From an uncultured bacterium (GTDB lineage: Bacteria > CAIWAD01): a DNA stretch of 64,000 bases. Positions within the stretch are counted from its first letter, which is position 1. Every line of letters starts with the position of its first letter. Under the pieces are notes generated by a model that saw nothing but the letters and a program-made list of their open reading frames with translations, searched no databases and was not told the DNA's origin. Both the position numbers and the translations under genes were made by a program. The DNA is taken from assembly GCA_903910645.1 (NCBI GenBank), contig CAIWAD010000158.1, positions 1 through 64,000 of the forward strand, read 5' to 3'. Below, one piece after another: positions 12,291 through 21,132 of this stretch.

Positions 12291-13591
12291 GAAGTGGCCC
12301 CTTGGGAAAGGGGACGGGCGAAGAGGTCGTACTCCATGGCCTCCGTGTACTCCACCTCCACGAAACTGCCCGGCGTGTGGCAGCCTTCCACCTCCACGCT
12401 GTTGTCAATGTCCAGGGCATCCCGATAGCTGCGCGCCAGACTGGTGCCCGCCGCCGCATCGCTCTCATCCACCAGCACGACATCCCGGCTACCCACCAGG
12501 AGCTGGTTGGCGGCAAGACTGCGCGCCATTTGTTCTTCCATGATGCGCGCCTGGCGCTCCAGAGCGAGCTCACGGGGAACCTGGCCTTCATAGTTCACAC
12601 TGGGCGTGCCCTCCTCCGGACTCCACACAAAGACGCCCAGACGATCGAAGGGGTTCTGGTCCAGGAAGCTGAGCAGCTCCTGGAAATCCTCCTCACGCTC
12701 GCCGGGAAAGCCGGTGATGATGGAGGTGCGCAGCACCAGTCCGGGCACCACGCGGCGCAACATGGCCATCTGTCCGGCCAGGGTGGCGGCATCGCCCTTG
12801 CGGCCCATGCGGCGCAGCACGGGGCCGGCGATGTGCTCCACAGGGAAGTCCAGGTAGGGGATCACATGGGAACAGTCCGCCATGGCCTGGGCGAAGGCCT
12901 CATCCACCAGGGGAGGATGTGAATAGAGCAGACGGATCCAGCGCACGCCGCAACCGTCCAGGCTACGCAGCAGGCTGCCAATGTCCGGGCCGCCCAAATC
13001 ACGCCCGTAGCTGGAGATCTCCTGCCCGATGATATTCAGCTCTTTTACGCCACGGCGGGCCAGATGCTCGGCCTCCTTCAGCAGATCGTCCACGGGGCGA
13101 GACTTCATGCGGCCCCGCATGAGGGGAATGGAGCAGTAGGTGCAGTGCTGGTCGCAACCGTCAGAGACGCGCAAGTAGGCGCTGTGGGAAGGGCTGAGCA
13201 GCACGCGTCGGGTGAAGAGCTCCAGCTCGTTACCACCGTCTGGACGCAGGCCGGCCTCGCGCAACAGGGCGCCGAACTCCCCCACGCCATAGACGCCGTC
13301 CAGCTCCGGGATCTCCGCGCGGATCTCCTCCCGGTAGCGCTCGGTCAGGCAGCCCATCACCGCCACGCGGCGGTCGGGCCGCTCTTCCTTCAGGCGCACG
13401 GCTTCCATCACCGCATCGATGCTCTCCACCCGCGCCGCGTCAATGAAACCGCAGGTGTTCACCACAATCAGGTCGGCGGCGGACCCTTCCTCCACCAGCT
13501 CCACGGCGGAACCCATTTGCCCCAGCAGCATCTCCGAGTCCACCAGGTTCTTGGCGCAGCCCACCGTGTGCACATAGACTTTAAGGGACAT
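12287..13591 (-). CDS. rimO: ribosomal protein S12 methylthiotransferase
   Basis: HTVGCAKNLVDSEMLLG, YLRVSDGCDQHCTYCSIPLMRGRMKSR, RimO-type C-terminus. Confidence 0.95.
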   Translation of the reverse strand: MSLKVYVHTVGCAKNLVDSEMLLGQMGSAVELVEEGSAADLIVVNTCGFIDAARVESIDAVMEAVRLKEERPDRRVAVMGCLTERYREEIRAEIPELDGVYGVGEFGALLREAGLRPDGGNELELFTRRVLLSPSHSAYLRVSDGCDQHCTYCSIPLMRGRMKSRPVDDLLKEAEHLARRGVKELNIIGQEISSYGRDLGGPDIGSLLRSLDGCGVRWIRLLYSHPPLVDEAFAQAMADCSHVIPYLDFPVEHIAGPVLRRMGRKGDAATLAGQMAMLRRVVPGLVLRTSIITGFPGEREEDFQELLSFLDQNPFDRLGVFVWSPEEGTPSVNYEGQVPRELALERQARIMEEQMARSLAANQLLVGSRDVVLVDESDAAAGTSLARSYRDALDIDNSVEVEGCHTPGSFVEVEYTEAMEYDLFARPLSQGATS

Positions 13592-14538
13592 CAGGCGCGC
13601 TCCTCGCTGGCCAGTGCGCCCAGGCCCTCAAAAAGGGCGCGGGCGTAGAGGGATGGATCGAAGGGTTCCAGATCCTCCAGGCCTTCGCCCACGCCAATCC
13701 AGCGCACGGGCAGACCCAGTTCCTGGTGAATGGCCAGGGCGATGCCGCCCCGCGCCGTGCCGTCCAGTTTGGTGAGAACCAGGCCGGTTACCCCCGTGGC
13801 TTCCGTGAAGATGCGCGCCTGGCTTAGGGCATTCTGCCCGGTGGTGCCATCCAGCACCAGCAGCACCTCGTGGGGCGCTCCCGGCAGACGGCGGCTGAGC
13901 ACGCGGGTGATCTTGTCCAGTTCACTCATCAGGTTCTTCTTGTTGTGCAGGCGGCCCGCCGTGTCCACCAGCACCACCTGGTGGCCTCGTGCCATGGCGG
14001 CATTCAGGCCGTCAAAGGCCACGGCGGCCGGATCGGCTCCGTGCGCGGCTTTCACCAGATCCACGCCGGCCCGGCCCGCCCAGATTTCCAGCTGCTCCAC
14101 AGCGGCGGCGCGAAAGGTGTCCGCAGCCACCAGCATGACCCGGCGTCCTTCCCGCTTCTCGCGGGCCGCCAGCTTGGCCACCGTGGTGGTCTTGCCCGTG
14201 CCGTTCACGCCCACCACCAGCACCACGCGGGGCTGATCGCCGAAGTTCTCCGCCTGCGGAACCAGGCCGGAAGAGGTGGGCTTCAACAAAGCCAGGACCT
14301 CTTCCTCGATAAGGCGGTCTAGGGGCGTGTCGGCATCATGCTTCACCCGTTCGCGCAGGCCGGACACCACGCGCTCCGCCGTGTCCACACCCAGATCCGC
14401 CGACAGGAGAATCTCCTCCAGCTCGTCCAGCATGGCCTCATCCACCCGCCGGCCCGTGCCCAGCAGCTCGCGGATGCGGCCTCCAATCTCTTCCCGAGTG
14501 CGACTAACCGCCTGGGAAAGGCGACGCAACACATTCAA
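13591..14538 (-). CDS. ftsY: signal recognition particle receptor
   Basis: GVNGTGKTTTVAKLA, AADTFRAAAVEQLEIWAGR, DTAGRLHNKKNLMSEL, TKLDGTARGG. Confidence 0.96.
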   Translation of the reverse strand: MNVLRRLSQAVSRTREEIGGRIRELLGTGRRVDEAMLDELEEILLSADLGVDTAERVVSGLRERVKHDADTPLDRLIEEEVLALLKPTSSGLVPQAENFGDQPRVVLVVGVNGTGKTTTVAKLAAREKREGRRVMLVAADTFRAAAVEQLEIWAGRAGVDLVKAAHGADPAAVAFDGLNAAMARGHQVVLVDTAGRLHNKKNLMSELDKITRVLSRRLPGAPHEVLLVLDGTTGQNALSQARIFTEATGVTGLVLTKLDGTARGGIALAIHQELGLPVRWIGVGEGLEDLEPFDPSLYARALFEGLGALASEERA

Positions 14539-14542
14539 CGGA

Positions 14543-15478
14543 TCAATCCTCCTGGTTCCACTTCAACTTGGCGCGCAACACGCCCACAAAGCCCGGGCGG
14601 GCCCGCTTGAGCAGCCGCGCCACGCGGGGACTGCGTTCCACACGCACGGTGGCGCCCTCGGCCAGGGGCCGGTTCAGGCGCCCATCCACGGAGAGCAGCA
14701 TGCGACCGTGTCGGCTGCGCACCTCTGTTTCGATGCGCGCACCGGGTGAGAGCACAATGGGCCGCACGCTAACGCTGTGGGGCATCACCGGCGTGAGCAC
14801 AATGGCCTCCATGGCGGGGTCCAGGATGGGACCGCCGCCGCCCAGATTGTAGGCCGTGGAGCCCGTGGGCGTGGCATGGATCAGGCCGTCGCCGGTCATC
14901 ATGAACAAGGTCTCGTCATCCAGCCGGGTCACCAGACGCACCACGCGTCCGGGCAGGCCGCTGGTGATCACCACATCGTTCAGGGCGTCCATGCACAGGC
15001 CTTCGCCCGGGCTGCCCCCCTCCACCACGGCACGCAGCATGAGGCGGCGCTCTTCCATCAAGCCATGGCGTCCCAGCTCCTCCAGGCAGCCCGGCAGATC
15101 CTCCGGCGTGGCGGCGGTGAGATAGCCCATGCTGCCCATGTGCAAGCCCAGCACGGGCAGGTCGCGGCGCAAGTCCCCCACGGCGGCCAGCAAGGAGCCA
15201 TCGCCACCCAGGCTGATGACCAGATCCGCGCCCTCGTCCAGGCTGCTTTCAGGCAAAAGACCCAGGCAGTGGACCAGTTCCTCGTCTTTCAGCCGGGCGC
15301 GGGCGGCCAGCTCCCGGGCCACTTGATAACGCAGGCCCCAGGCAGCCAGGCCTTCCAGCAGGCCGGGCCACACCTGGCGAAGCCCCTCGGCGCGCACGGT
15401 GCCGCGAATGCCCACCACGGCGCCGGGTTGAGGTTTCCAAAGGCGCCCCTCGGGCAAGGCCTCAGAAGGGGAGTTCAT
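14543..15478 (-). CDS. nadK: NAD kinase
   Basis: SLGGDGSLLAAV, LNDVVITSG, TGDGLIHATPTGSTAYNLGGGGPI. Confidence 0.94.
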   Translation of the reverse strand: MNSPSEALPEGRLWKPQPGAVVGIRGTVRAEGLRQVWPGLLEGLAAWGLRYQVARELAARARLKDEELVHCLGLLPESSLDEGADLVISLGGDGSLLAAVGDLRRDLPVLGLHMGSMGYLTAATPEDLPGCLEELGRHGLMEERRLMLRAVVEGGSPGEGLCMDALNDVVITSGLPGRVVRLVTRLDDETLFMMTGDGLIHATPTGSTAYNLGGGGPILDPAMEAIVLTPVMPHSVSVRPIVLSPGARIETEVRSRHGRMLLSVDGRLNRPLAEGATVRVERSPRVARLLKRARPGFVGVLRAKLKWNQED

Positions 15479-15734
15479 CCCTGTTCCCATTGTTGGTGGC
15501 CGCTTCCGTGGTTCCGGAAGGCTGGATGGGGGCAAGCGAACCATCCTCCTGCAAAACCGTCAGCAGCTCCTCCTCCACCTTGCGCAAACGCTCCTGGCAA
15601 AGGCGGTGCAGGGCCATGCCCTCGCGGTAGGCGGCCAGGCTGTCCTCCAGGCCGATTTCCCCTTCCTCAAGGCGCTGGACCAGCTCCTCAAGGCGCTGCA
15701 AGGCCTGTTCAAAACTGAGCGGTGCCGTGCTCAT
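15462..15734 (-). CDS. xseB: exodeoxyribonuclease VII small subunit
   Basis: SFEQALQRLEELVQRLEEGEIGLEDSLAAYREGMALHRLCQERL, 90 aa, downstream of xseA. Confidence 0.93.
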   Translation of the reverse strand: MSTAPLSFEQALQRLEELVQRLEEGEIGLEDSLAAYREGMALHRLCQERLRKVEEELLTVLQEDGSLAPIQPSGTTEAATNNGNRDELPF

Positions 15735-17182
15735 GCTTCGTGCTCCTTGATGCGCAGCAGCTGGGCATCCGCCTCGCCGCCGTGGAATTCCAACTGAACA
15801 TGCGTGCCGGGCTCCAGATTCCGCAAGGTGGCCAGGGGCCGTCCCACCTCGTCACGGGCAAGCAGGAAGCCCATGCGCAACATGCGCTGACGCAAACGCC
15901 CCTGCTCCAAGCGGTCAAGCCGGGCTTCCAACTGAAGCAGGCTCTGGGAATGACGATCCAGGATGCCCCGCATGGCGCGGCCCAGGGCTCCCAGGGCCAG
16001 GCGAGACCGGGCATCGTCCTCCCGCAGGCGGCGGCGCAGTGGCATGTCCAGCCGCCGGGGCCAGTCCAGCACGCGCTGGGCCGCCTCCCCCTGCAAACGC
16101 TGCAAGGCCACGCGCAAACGTCTGCCCTGCATGTCCACGGCTTCCATGCGCCCGGCCAGTGCCTGCTTTCCCCGCAAGCGCAAGCGGGTCTCCAGTTCGT
16201 CAAGACGCTGGCTGGCCATGCCCAGACGCGCCTCCGGGCGGGCCAGGGCCCGGTGGGTGCGCAGGGCGTCCAGGTGGCGGGAAAGCTCCTGCACCCTTCC
16301 CTTCAAGGCTCCCTCAAGACGCCGTCCCAAGTCGTCCACCAACTGCAGCACAGCCTCGCGCTCCGGCACCGCCAACTCCGCGGCGGCTGATGGCGTGGGC
16401 GCCCGCAAATCGGCGGCGTGGTCGCTCAAGGTGGTGTCAATCTCATGCCCCACGGCAGAGATGACGGGCAGAGGACAATCGGCAATGGCCCGCACCAGAC
16501 CTTCATCGTTGAAGGCGTGCAAATCCTCGAAGCTGCCCCCCCCCCTGCCCAGGATGATCAGGTCAAGCCCAAGTCCCGGCCAGGCCGCCAGGCGACGCAA
16601 GCCCTGTTCCAGCGCCGGCCCCGCCCCGGGACCCTGCACGGGCACGGGCAACAGGAAACAGCGAAGCAGGGGCCAGCGTCGGGACAGGACCTTGAGCATG
16701 TCCTGCAGGGCCGCCCCGCCCACGGCGGTGAGCAGGCCGATGCGCCAGGGATAGGTGGGCAAGGCCTTTTTGCGGGAGGCATCGAACAGGCCCTCGGCGG
16801 CCAGCTTCGCCTTCAGCTCCAGCAGGGCCTGCATCAAATCCCCGCGTCCGGCGGCGCGCAGCCGTTGCACATCCAACTGCAAGCGGCCCTGGGGAGGGTA
16901 GAACACCAGGCGCACCAAGGCCTCCACCAACATGCCGCTGGCGGGTTGCACGGGAGAGGGCTCCGCACGGGAGCGCCACATCACCGCGGAAAACTGGGCC
17001 TGGGAATCTTTAAGGGTGAAATAATGATGGCCGGATGCGGCGTGGCGGGAATGGCCGCTGATTTCGCCACGCACCCAAAGGGCAGGCCACTCCCGATCCA
17101 ACCGGGCAGAGAACTCCGTGGCCAGTCGGGCCAGGGTCCAGACCTGGTCGGTGGAAGCAGGATCGGGCCGGGTGGGATTCAC
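15731..17182 (-). CDS. xseA: exodeoxyribonuclease VII large subunit
   Basis: VWTLARLATEFSARLDREWPALWVRGEISG, YFTLKDSQAQF, ILGRGGGSFEDLHAFNDEGLVRAI, SAVGHEIDTTLSDHAADLRAPTPSAAAE. Confidence 0.96.
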   Translation of the reverse strand: MNPTRPDPASTDQVWTLARLATEFSARLDREWPALWVRGEISGHSRHAASGHHYFTLKDSQAQFSAVMWRSRAEPSPVQPASGMLVEALVRLVFYPPQGRLQLDVQRLRAAGRGDLMQALLELKAKLAAEGLFDASRKKALPTYPWRIGLLTAVGGAALQDMLKVLSRRWPLLRCFLLPVPVQGPGAGPALEQGLRRLAAWPGLGLDLIILGRGGGSFEDLHAFNDEGLVRAIADCPLPVISAVGHEIDTTLSDHAADLRAPTPSAAAELAVPEREAVLQLVDDLGRRLEGALKGRVQELSRHLDALRTHRALARPEARLGMASQRLDELETRLRLRGKQALAGRMEAVDMQGRRLRVALQRLQGEAAQRVLDWPRRLDMPLRRRLREDDARSRLALGALGRAMRGILDRHSQSLLQLEARLDRLEQGRLRQRMLRMGFLLARDEVGRPLATLRNLEPGTHVQLEFHGGEADAQLLRIKEHEA

Positions 17183-17227
17183 GGGGCCTTCCTTCTACCC
17201 AGGGGCCGGGATGAGGAGTTGTCCTGA

Positions 17228-17270
17228 AGCTGCCGCGGGGGTGCGAACACCCCCACGGCCAAAGGCAGCT
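17228..17270 (-). terminator. strong stem-loop after the 29-aa gene (terminator or processing hairpin)
   Basis: Outer arms AGCTGCC/GGCAGCT and inner GGGGGTG-CGAA-CACCCCC; TTCG loop on the minus transcript; no clear U-run. Confidence 0.45.
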
Positions 17271-17277
17271 TGATGCC

Positions 17278-17367
17278 TTACTTCTTCTTGTGGCGGTTCT
17301 TGCGAAGCCGCTTCTTGCGTTTGTGCGTGGCAATCTTGTGACGCTTGCGCTTCCTTCCGCAGGGCAC
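17278..17367 (-). CDS. COX24/AURKAIP1-like small basic ribosomal-type protein (29 aa)
   Basis: GTG start with AGGAGG five bases upstream; (M)PCGRKRKRHKIATHKRKKRLRKNRHKKK. Confidence 0.85.
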   Translation of the reverse strand: MPCGRKRKRHKIATHKRKKRLRKNRHKKK

Positions 17368-17388
17368 GGTAGCCTCCTGTCGACTGAA

Positions 17389-17673
17389 TTAGCTCTGAAT
17401 GTCCTGAATACGCTGCTTGAGTTTCTGGGCCGGCTTGAAGCTGGCCACCCGCCGTTCTTCCAGCCACACGGTCTCGCCGCTGCGGGGGTTGCGGGCCGGG
17501 CGGGGACGCCGCTCCTGAATGCTGAAGACGCCGAAGCCGCGCAGCTCGACTCTTCCGCCTTTGCACAATTCATCGGAAATGGTGGTCAGGAAGTGTTCCA
17601 GCACGACTTTCACCTCTTCACGGTTCAGTCCACTGGCATCAGTCACAGCCTCGACCAGGGCTTCTCGATTCAT
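17389..17673 (-). CDS. HU/IHF family DNA-binding protein
   Basis: MNREALVEAVTDASGLNREEVKVVLEHFLTTISDELCKGGRVELRGFGVFSIQERRPRPARNPRSGE. Confidence 0.93.
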   Translation of the reverse strand: MNREALVEAVTDASGLNREEVKVVLEHFLTTISDELCKGGRVELRGFGVFSIQERRPRPARNPRSGETVWLEERRVASFKPAQKLKQRIQDIQS

Positions 17674-20078
17674 CCTTCCTCCGATAGAATGATCACCAGG
17701 CGCGTCCCGACCTGTATGTCGCTGCCACGCAGATTGTTCCATTTACGGATATCGGCCTCTTCAACCTTGTATTGTTTGGCCAGACTCCAAAGACTGTCCC
17801 CGCTGCGCACAATGTGGACAACCTGCTGATTGTCCACCGCGCCGCCTCCCGGGATTTGCAGGCGCTGCCCAGTGGCAATGCGGGCCTTGCGTCCCAGCTT
17901 GTTCTGCCTTACCAGATCCTTCACCGACACGCCATAGCGCTGGGCAATGGCTCCGGCGGTTTCACCCGCGCGCACCACATGCACGCGGGGCTCCCGGGAT
18001 TTGGCTTTGGGCGCCTCCGCCTTGGCCTTCTCCGGTTTGCGTTTGCCGGCCGCCGCCTTCAGCGCCAGCTCTTTCTGATCCACCTGCTCCACCGAATCCG
18101 GATCCGCCAGCAGCAGCTCCTGACCGGGATAGATGCGCGCCTTGCGTCCCAACTGATTCCAGCGGAGCAAGTTGTTGACACTCAATCCGTAACGACGGGC
18201 GATGCGGTCCAGCACCTCACCGCGTTTCACTTTGTGCACCGGCACAATTCCCGGACGCGCAGCGCTCTTTTCCAGAGCAGGGGCGGCCGCCTCCTCCACA
18301 TCATCCGGTGCCTCGTCCTGCCCCTTCAGCTGGGCCTCATCGGGCGCCTCGCGGGACAGATCCTCCTGCTGGCTTTGGCGGCCGGGAATGCGCAGTTTGT
18401 CACCAGCCTTCAACTTGCTGCGCGTGCTCAGCTTGTTGGCGGCGGCAAGCTCGCCCACGCTCAACTTGTAGCGCTTGGCCAAAGCGCTGAGCGTATCCCC
18501 ACGCTTCACTTTGTGGGTAAGGCTCTTGCTTCGCTGGGGAGCCTTGGCCGTTGCCACGCGCTCTTCCCGCTCCTCAGGCACCACGCGCTCCTGGGTTCCC
18601 AGGGGAATGAGCAGCACGCGTCCGCTTTTCAGCTTCGTCTTCTTGCCCAGATTGTTGGCCTGGCGCAATTCCGCCGTGCCCACACCGTAACGGCGGGCGA
18701 TGGCGCTAAGGGACTCACCCCGCCTCACCTTGTGGCGCACCCAGTCCTGGAAGGCGCTCTCGGGCAGCTCCTGCAGGCGTTCGCGGCAAAGATCCCCTTG
18801 TCCGGCAGGCACATACACATTGCCACCATCGGGCGGCGTGCTGCCCTGCACCAAATGCAGATTCCACTTGCCCAGCTGGGCCTCATCCATGCCGAACAGA
18901 TCCGCCAGACGGCTGACGCGCATGGCACCATCCACCTGCACCACTTCCATGGGCATGGGGGGCGGCGGTGTCTCCAGCGTGAAGCCGTATAGCTCACGAT
19001 CCTGGAAGACCCTGCGGGCCGCCAGATAGGTGGGCACATAAGCGCGGGTTTCACTGGGCATGCGCTCAATGTCCCAGAAGCTGGTGATGCCCCGGGCCTT
19101 GGCGCGGTCGATGCGACCGGGTCCCCAGTTGTAGGCGGCAAAGGCCATGTACCAGTCGCCATAGCGGGTGTAGAGCTTGCGCAGGAAGCGGCAGGCGGCG
19201 CGGGTGCCCAGTTCCAGATCCAGGCGCTCGTCCACCCAGTAGTCCACCCGCAGGTCGAACAAATGGGCCGTGCCCGTGATGAACTGCCAGGGACCGCGGG
19301 CCTTGGCGCGGCTGGTGGCGCTCAACCGGAAGCCGGACTCGATCATGGCCAGGAAGATGAGATCCTGGGGCAGGCCCTCTTCCGCCAGCACACGCTGGAT
19401 GGTGGGGGCCACCGTGGGGTAGCGGTCCAGCCAGATCTGGTAGAACTTGCGCCCACGCCCGTTCACGAAGTACTCCACCATGCGGTCCACTTCCGCGCGG
19501 TCGCACTCGGGAATTTCCGTGATGCCCTTGCCCAGAGCGGGGAAGGAGTCAGGCTCGCTGACATCCTGGGTGAGCAGGCTGTCGATTTCCAGCTCCCGCT
19601 CGGAGCGGTCCGCCAAGACCTCGCCCAACACATCCTCGGCTTCCGGACCCTGGGCGCGCAAGCTGTCGCTGCGTAATTGAAGCTGGAAGTCCAGCGATCC
19701 GAAGCCTTCATCCTCGCCGGGATCCGGTCCCGTGCGCTCCAGGAGATCCACCATGCGGCGGGTGGCCGCCAGCTGCAGGGACCAATGCAGGCTGTCCTGG
19801 CGGCCGGGCAGATCCCTAAGATCATAGACAAGGCTGCGCAGGCTGTCCAAGGCCGCCAGCTCCTGTCCCTTGGCCATCAGGCTTTCCGCGGAATGGAAGC
19901 GGGCTTCCAGCTGGCGGTATTCCTGGGTGGGATTGGGGCTGTCAGCCTCGGCGGGAACATCATCGGATGAATCCAGGGCAGAGCGGATCGGGAAACTGGA
20001 GCAGGAACTAAGCAGGAAGGCGGCCACACCTGTGGTGAACAGGGCAAGGCGCATCCATCCCTTGCGGGGCTCCCCCAT
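17670..20078 (-). CDS. MltD-like lytic transglycosylase lipoprotein with about five LysM repeats
   Basis: Lipobox LLSSCSS; SLT-type LPQDLIFLAMIESGFRLSATSRAKARGPWQFI, AAYNWGPGRIDRA; five LysM-like HKVRRGESL..LAKRYG blocks. Confidence 0.9.
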   Translation of the reverse strand: MGEPRKGWMRLALFTTGVAAFLLSSCSSFPIRSALDSSDDVPAEADSPNPTQEYRQLEARFHSAESLMAKGQELAALDSLRSLVYDLRDLPGRQDSLHWSLQLAATRRMVDLLERTGPDPGEDEGFGSLDFQLQLRSDSLRAQGPEAEDVLGEVLADRSERELEIDSLLTQDVSEPDSFPALGKGITEIPECDRAEVDRMVEYFVNGRGRKFYQIWLDRYPTVAPTIQRVLAEEGLPQDLIFLAMIESGFRLSATSRAKARGPWQFITGTAHLFDLRVDYWVDERLDLELGTRAACRFLRKLYTRYGDWYMAFAAYNWGPGRIDRAKARGITSFWDIERMPSETRAYVPTYLAARRVFQDRELYGFTLETPPPPMPMEVVQVDGAMRVSRLADLFGMDEAQLGKWNLHLVQGSTPPDGGNVYVPAGQGDLCRERLQELPESAFQDWVRHKVRRGESLSAIARRYGVGTAELRQANNLGKKTKLKSGRVLLIPLGTQERVVPEEREERVATAKAPQRSKSLTHKVKRGDTLSALAKRYKLSVGELAAANKLSTRSKLKAGDKLRIPGRQSQQEDLSREAPDEAQLKGQDEAPDDVEEAAAPALEKSAARPGIVPVHKVKRGEVLDRIARRYGLSVNNLLRWNQLGRKARIYPGQELLLADPDSVEQVDQKELALKAAAGKRKPEKAKAEAPKAKSREPRVHVVRAGETAGAIAQRYGVSVKDLVRQNKLGRKARIATGQRLQIPGGGAVDNQQVVHIVRSGDSLWSLAKQYKVEEADIRKWNNLRGSDIQVGTRLVIILSEEG

Positions 20079-20277
20079 GTCTCTTCTCCTTGACCTCGTG
20101 TGAAGTGTCGGCCCGGGTGAGTCCGGCACAGGGCGGGTCTCGGTCGGGCGGTGCTCCGCGGCGAGTCCGGCACCGTGGGCCCGACTGCGGCAGGTGGTCG
20201 AAAGTAGAATCGTCGGGGCTTAAATCCAAGAGCAGGTTGGTCTTCCGCCTGCCAAACTCCCTGGAAGGCCGGAATTT

Positions 20278-21000
20278 TCAGTCCTTCATCTCCTCCATGT
20301 CCAAGGAATCCAGGGCTTCAAGGCGCAGGAGGGGATTGGGCGCACAGGCCAGGGTGAGTGCTCCCACCACCTGTCCGCCTGCGGATTCCAGCACTTGTCG
20401 GCAAAGCTGAAGCGTGGCGCCCGTGGTCATCACATCATCCACCAGCACCAGGGGAGGCATGTCCTGCAGGCGGATATGCCCTCGCAAAACATATTGCCCA
20501 TCAAGGTTTCGGCGGCGTTCCCCTGCCCCCAAACCGCGCTGGTGGCGTCCTGCCCGACGCCGGAGCAGGCGCCGCCACTTCAGCTTCCAGGCCTTGCTCC
20601 ACAGGGCGCACAAGTCCTCCACCGGGTCACCGCCCCGTTCCCGGCGCCGGTGGGCATGGGTGGGCACGGGCACCAGCAGGAAATGAGCTTCACCATCAAG
20701 GGGAAAGTTCGCCCACTGGGCAGCCAGGCAGCGCAAGAGGCCGCTGTGCCCGCCCTCCTTGATGAGTCGGACCAGGCGCGCGGCTTCATCTTCATACCAC
20801 AGCAGTGCGCGACCCTCCAGACCCTCCACAAGGAACCTGGGTTGCTGCGCTTGACGGCACAGGTTCCCCAGACAATCCTGGCACAAGTTTCGAGGCATGG
20901 GTGCCCGGCTCTGGGGCAAGAGCGCGCAACCGCAGCTTTGGCAATGGGCGGGAAAGCACAGGTGCAGCAGGGACTGCCGCAGGAAAAGCACAGGATTCAT
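20278..21000 (-). CDS. comF: ComF family phosphoribosyltransferase-like protein
   Basis: Zn-finger-like CxxC pairs at the N-terminus and PRPP-type LVLVDDVMTTGATLQ. Confidence 0.85.
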   Translation of the reverse strand: MNPVLFLRQSLLHLCFPAHCQSCGCALLPQSRAPMPRNLCQDCLGNLCRQAQQPRFLVEGLEGRALLWYEDEAARLVRLIKEGGHSGLLRCLAAQWANFPLDGEAHFLLVPVPTHAHRRRERGGDPVEDLCALWSKAWKLKWRRLLRRRAGRHQRGLGAGERRRNLDGQYVLRGHIRLQDMPPLVLVDDVMTTGATLQLCRQVLESAGGQVVGALTLACAPNPLLRLEALDSLDMEEMKD

Positions 21001-21132
21001 GGCGTCCTCCTGCCGGTTGATGCAAGGCCAACGCCACTTCCCCCAGCCAGGTTGCCGGTAAACAAGAAAAAGGGCCAGCGCGGGCGGGCCCTTGATCAAT
21101 GACGTGTACAGGCGGCGGGAGGGGTGGGCGCG

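Noticed and set aside
17195-17566. 123-aa minus ORF covering the small ribosomal-type gene
   Set aside because: Wrong frame: overlaps both the HU gene and the 29-aa gene, which has its own perfect SD and family-like sequence.
18000-20000. Repeated DNA blocks in the MltD-like gene considered as a tandem repeat array
   Set aside because: Explained by about five LysM protein repeats.
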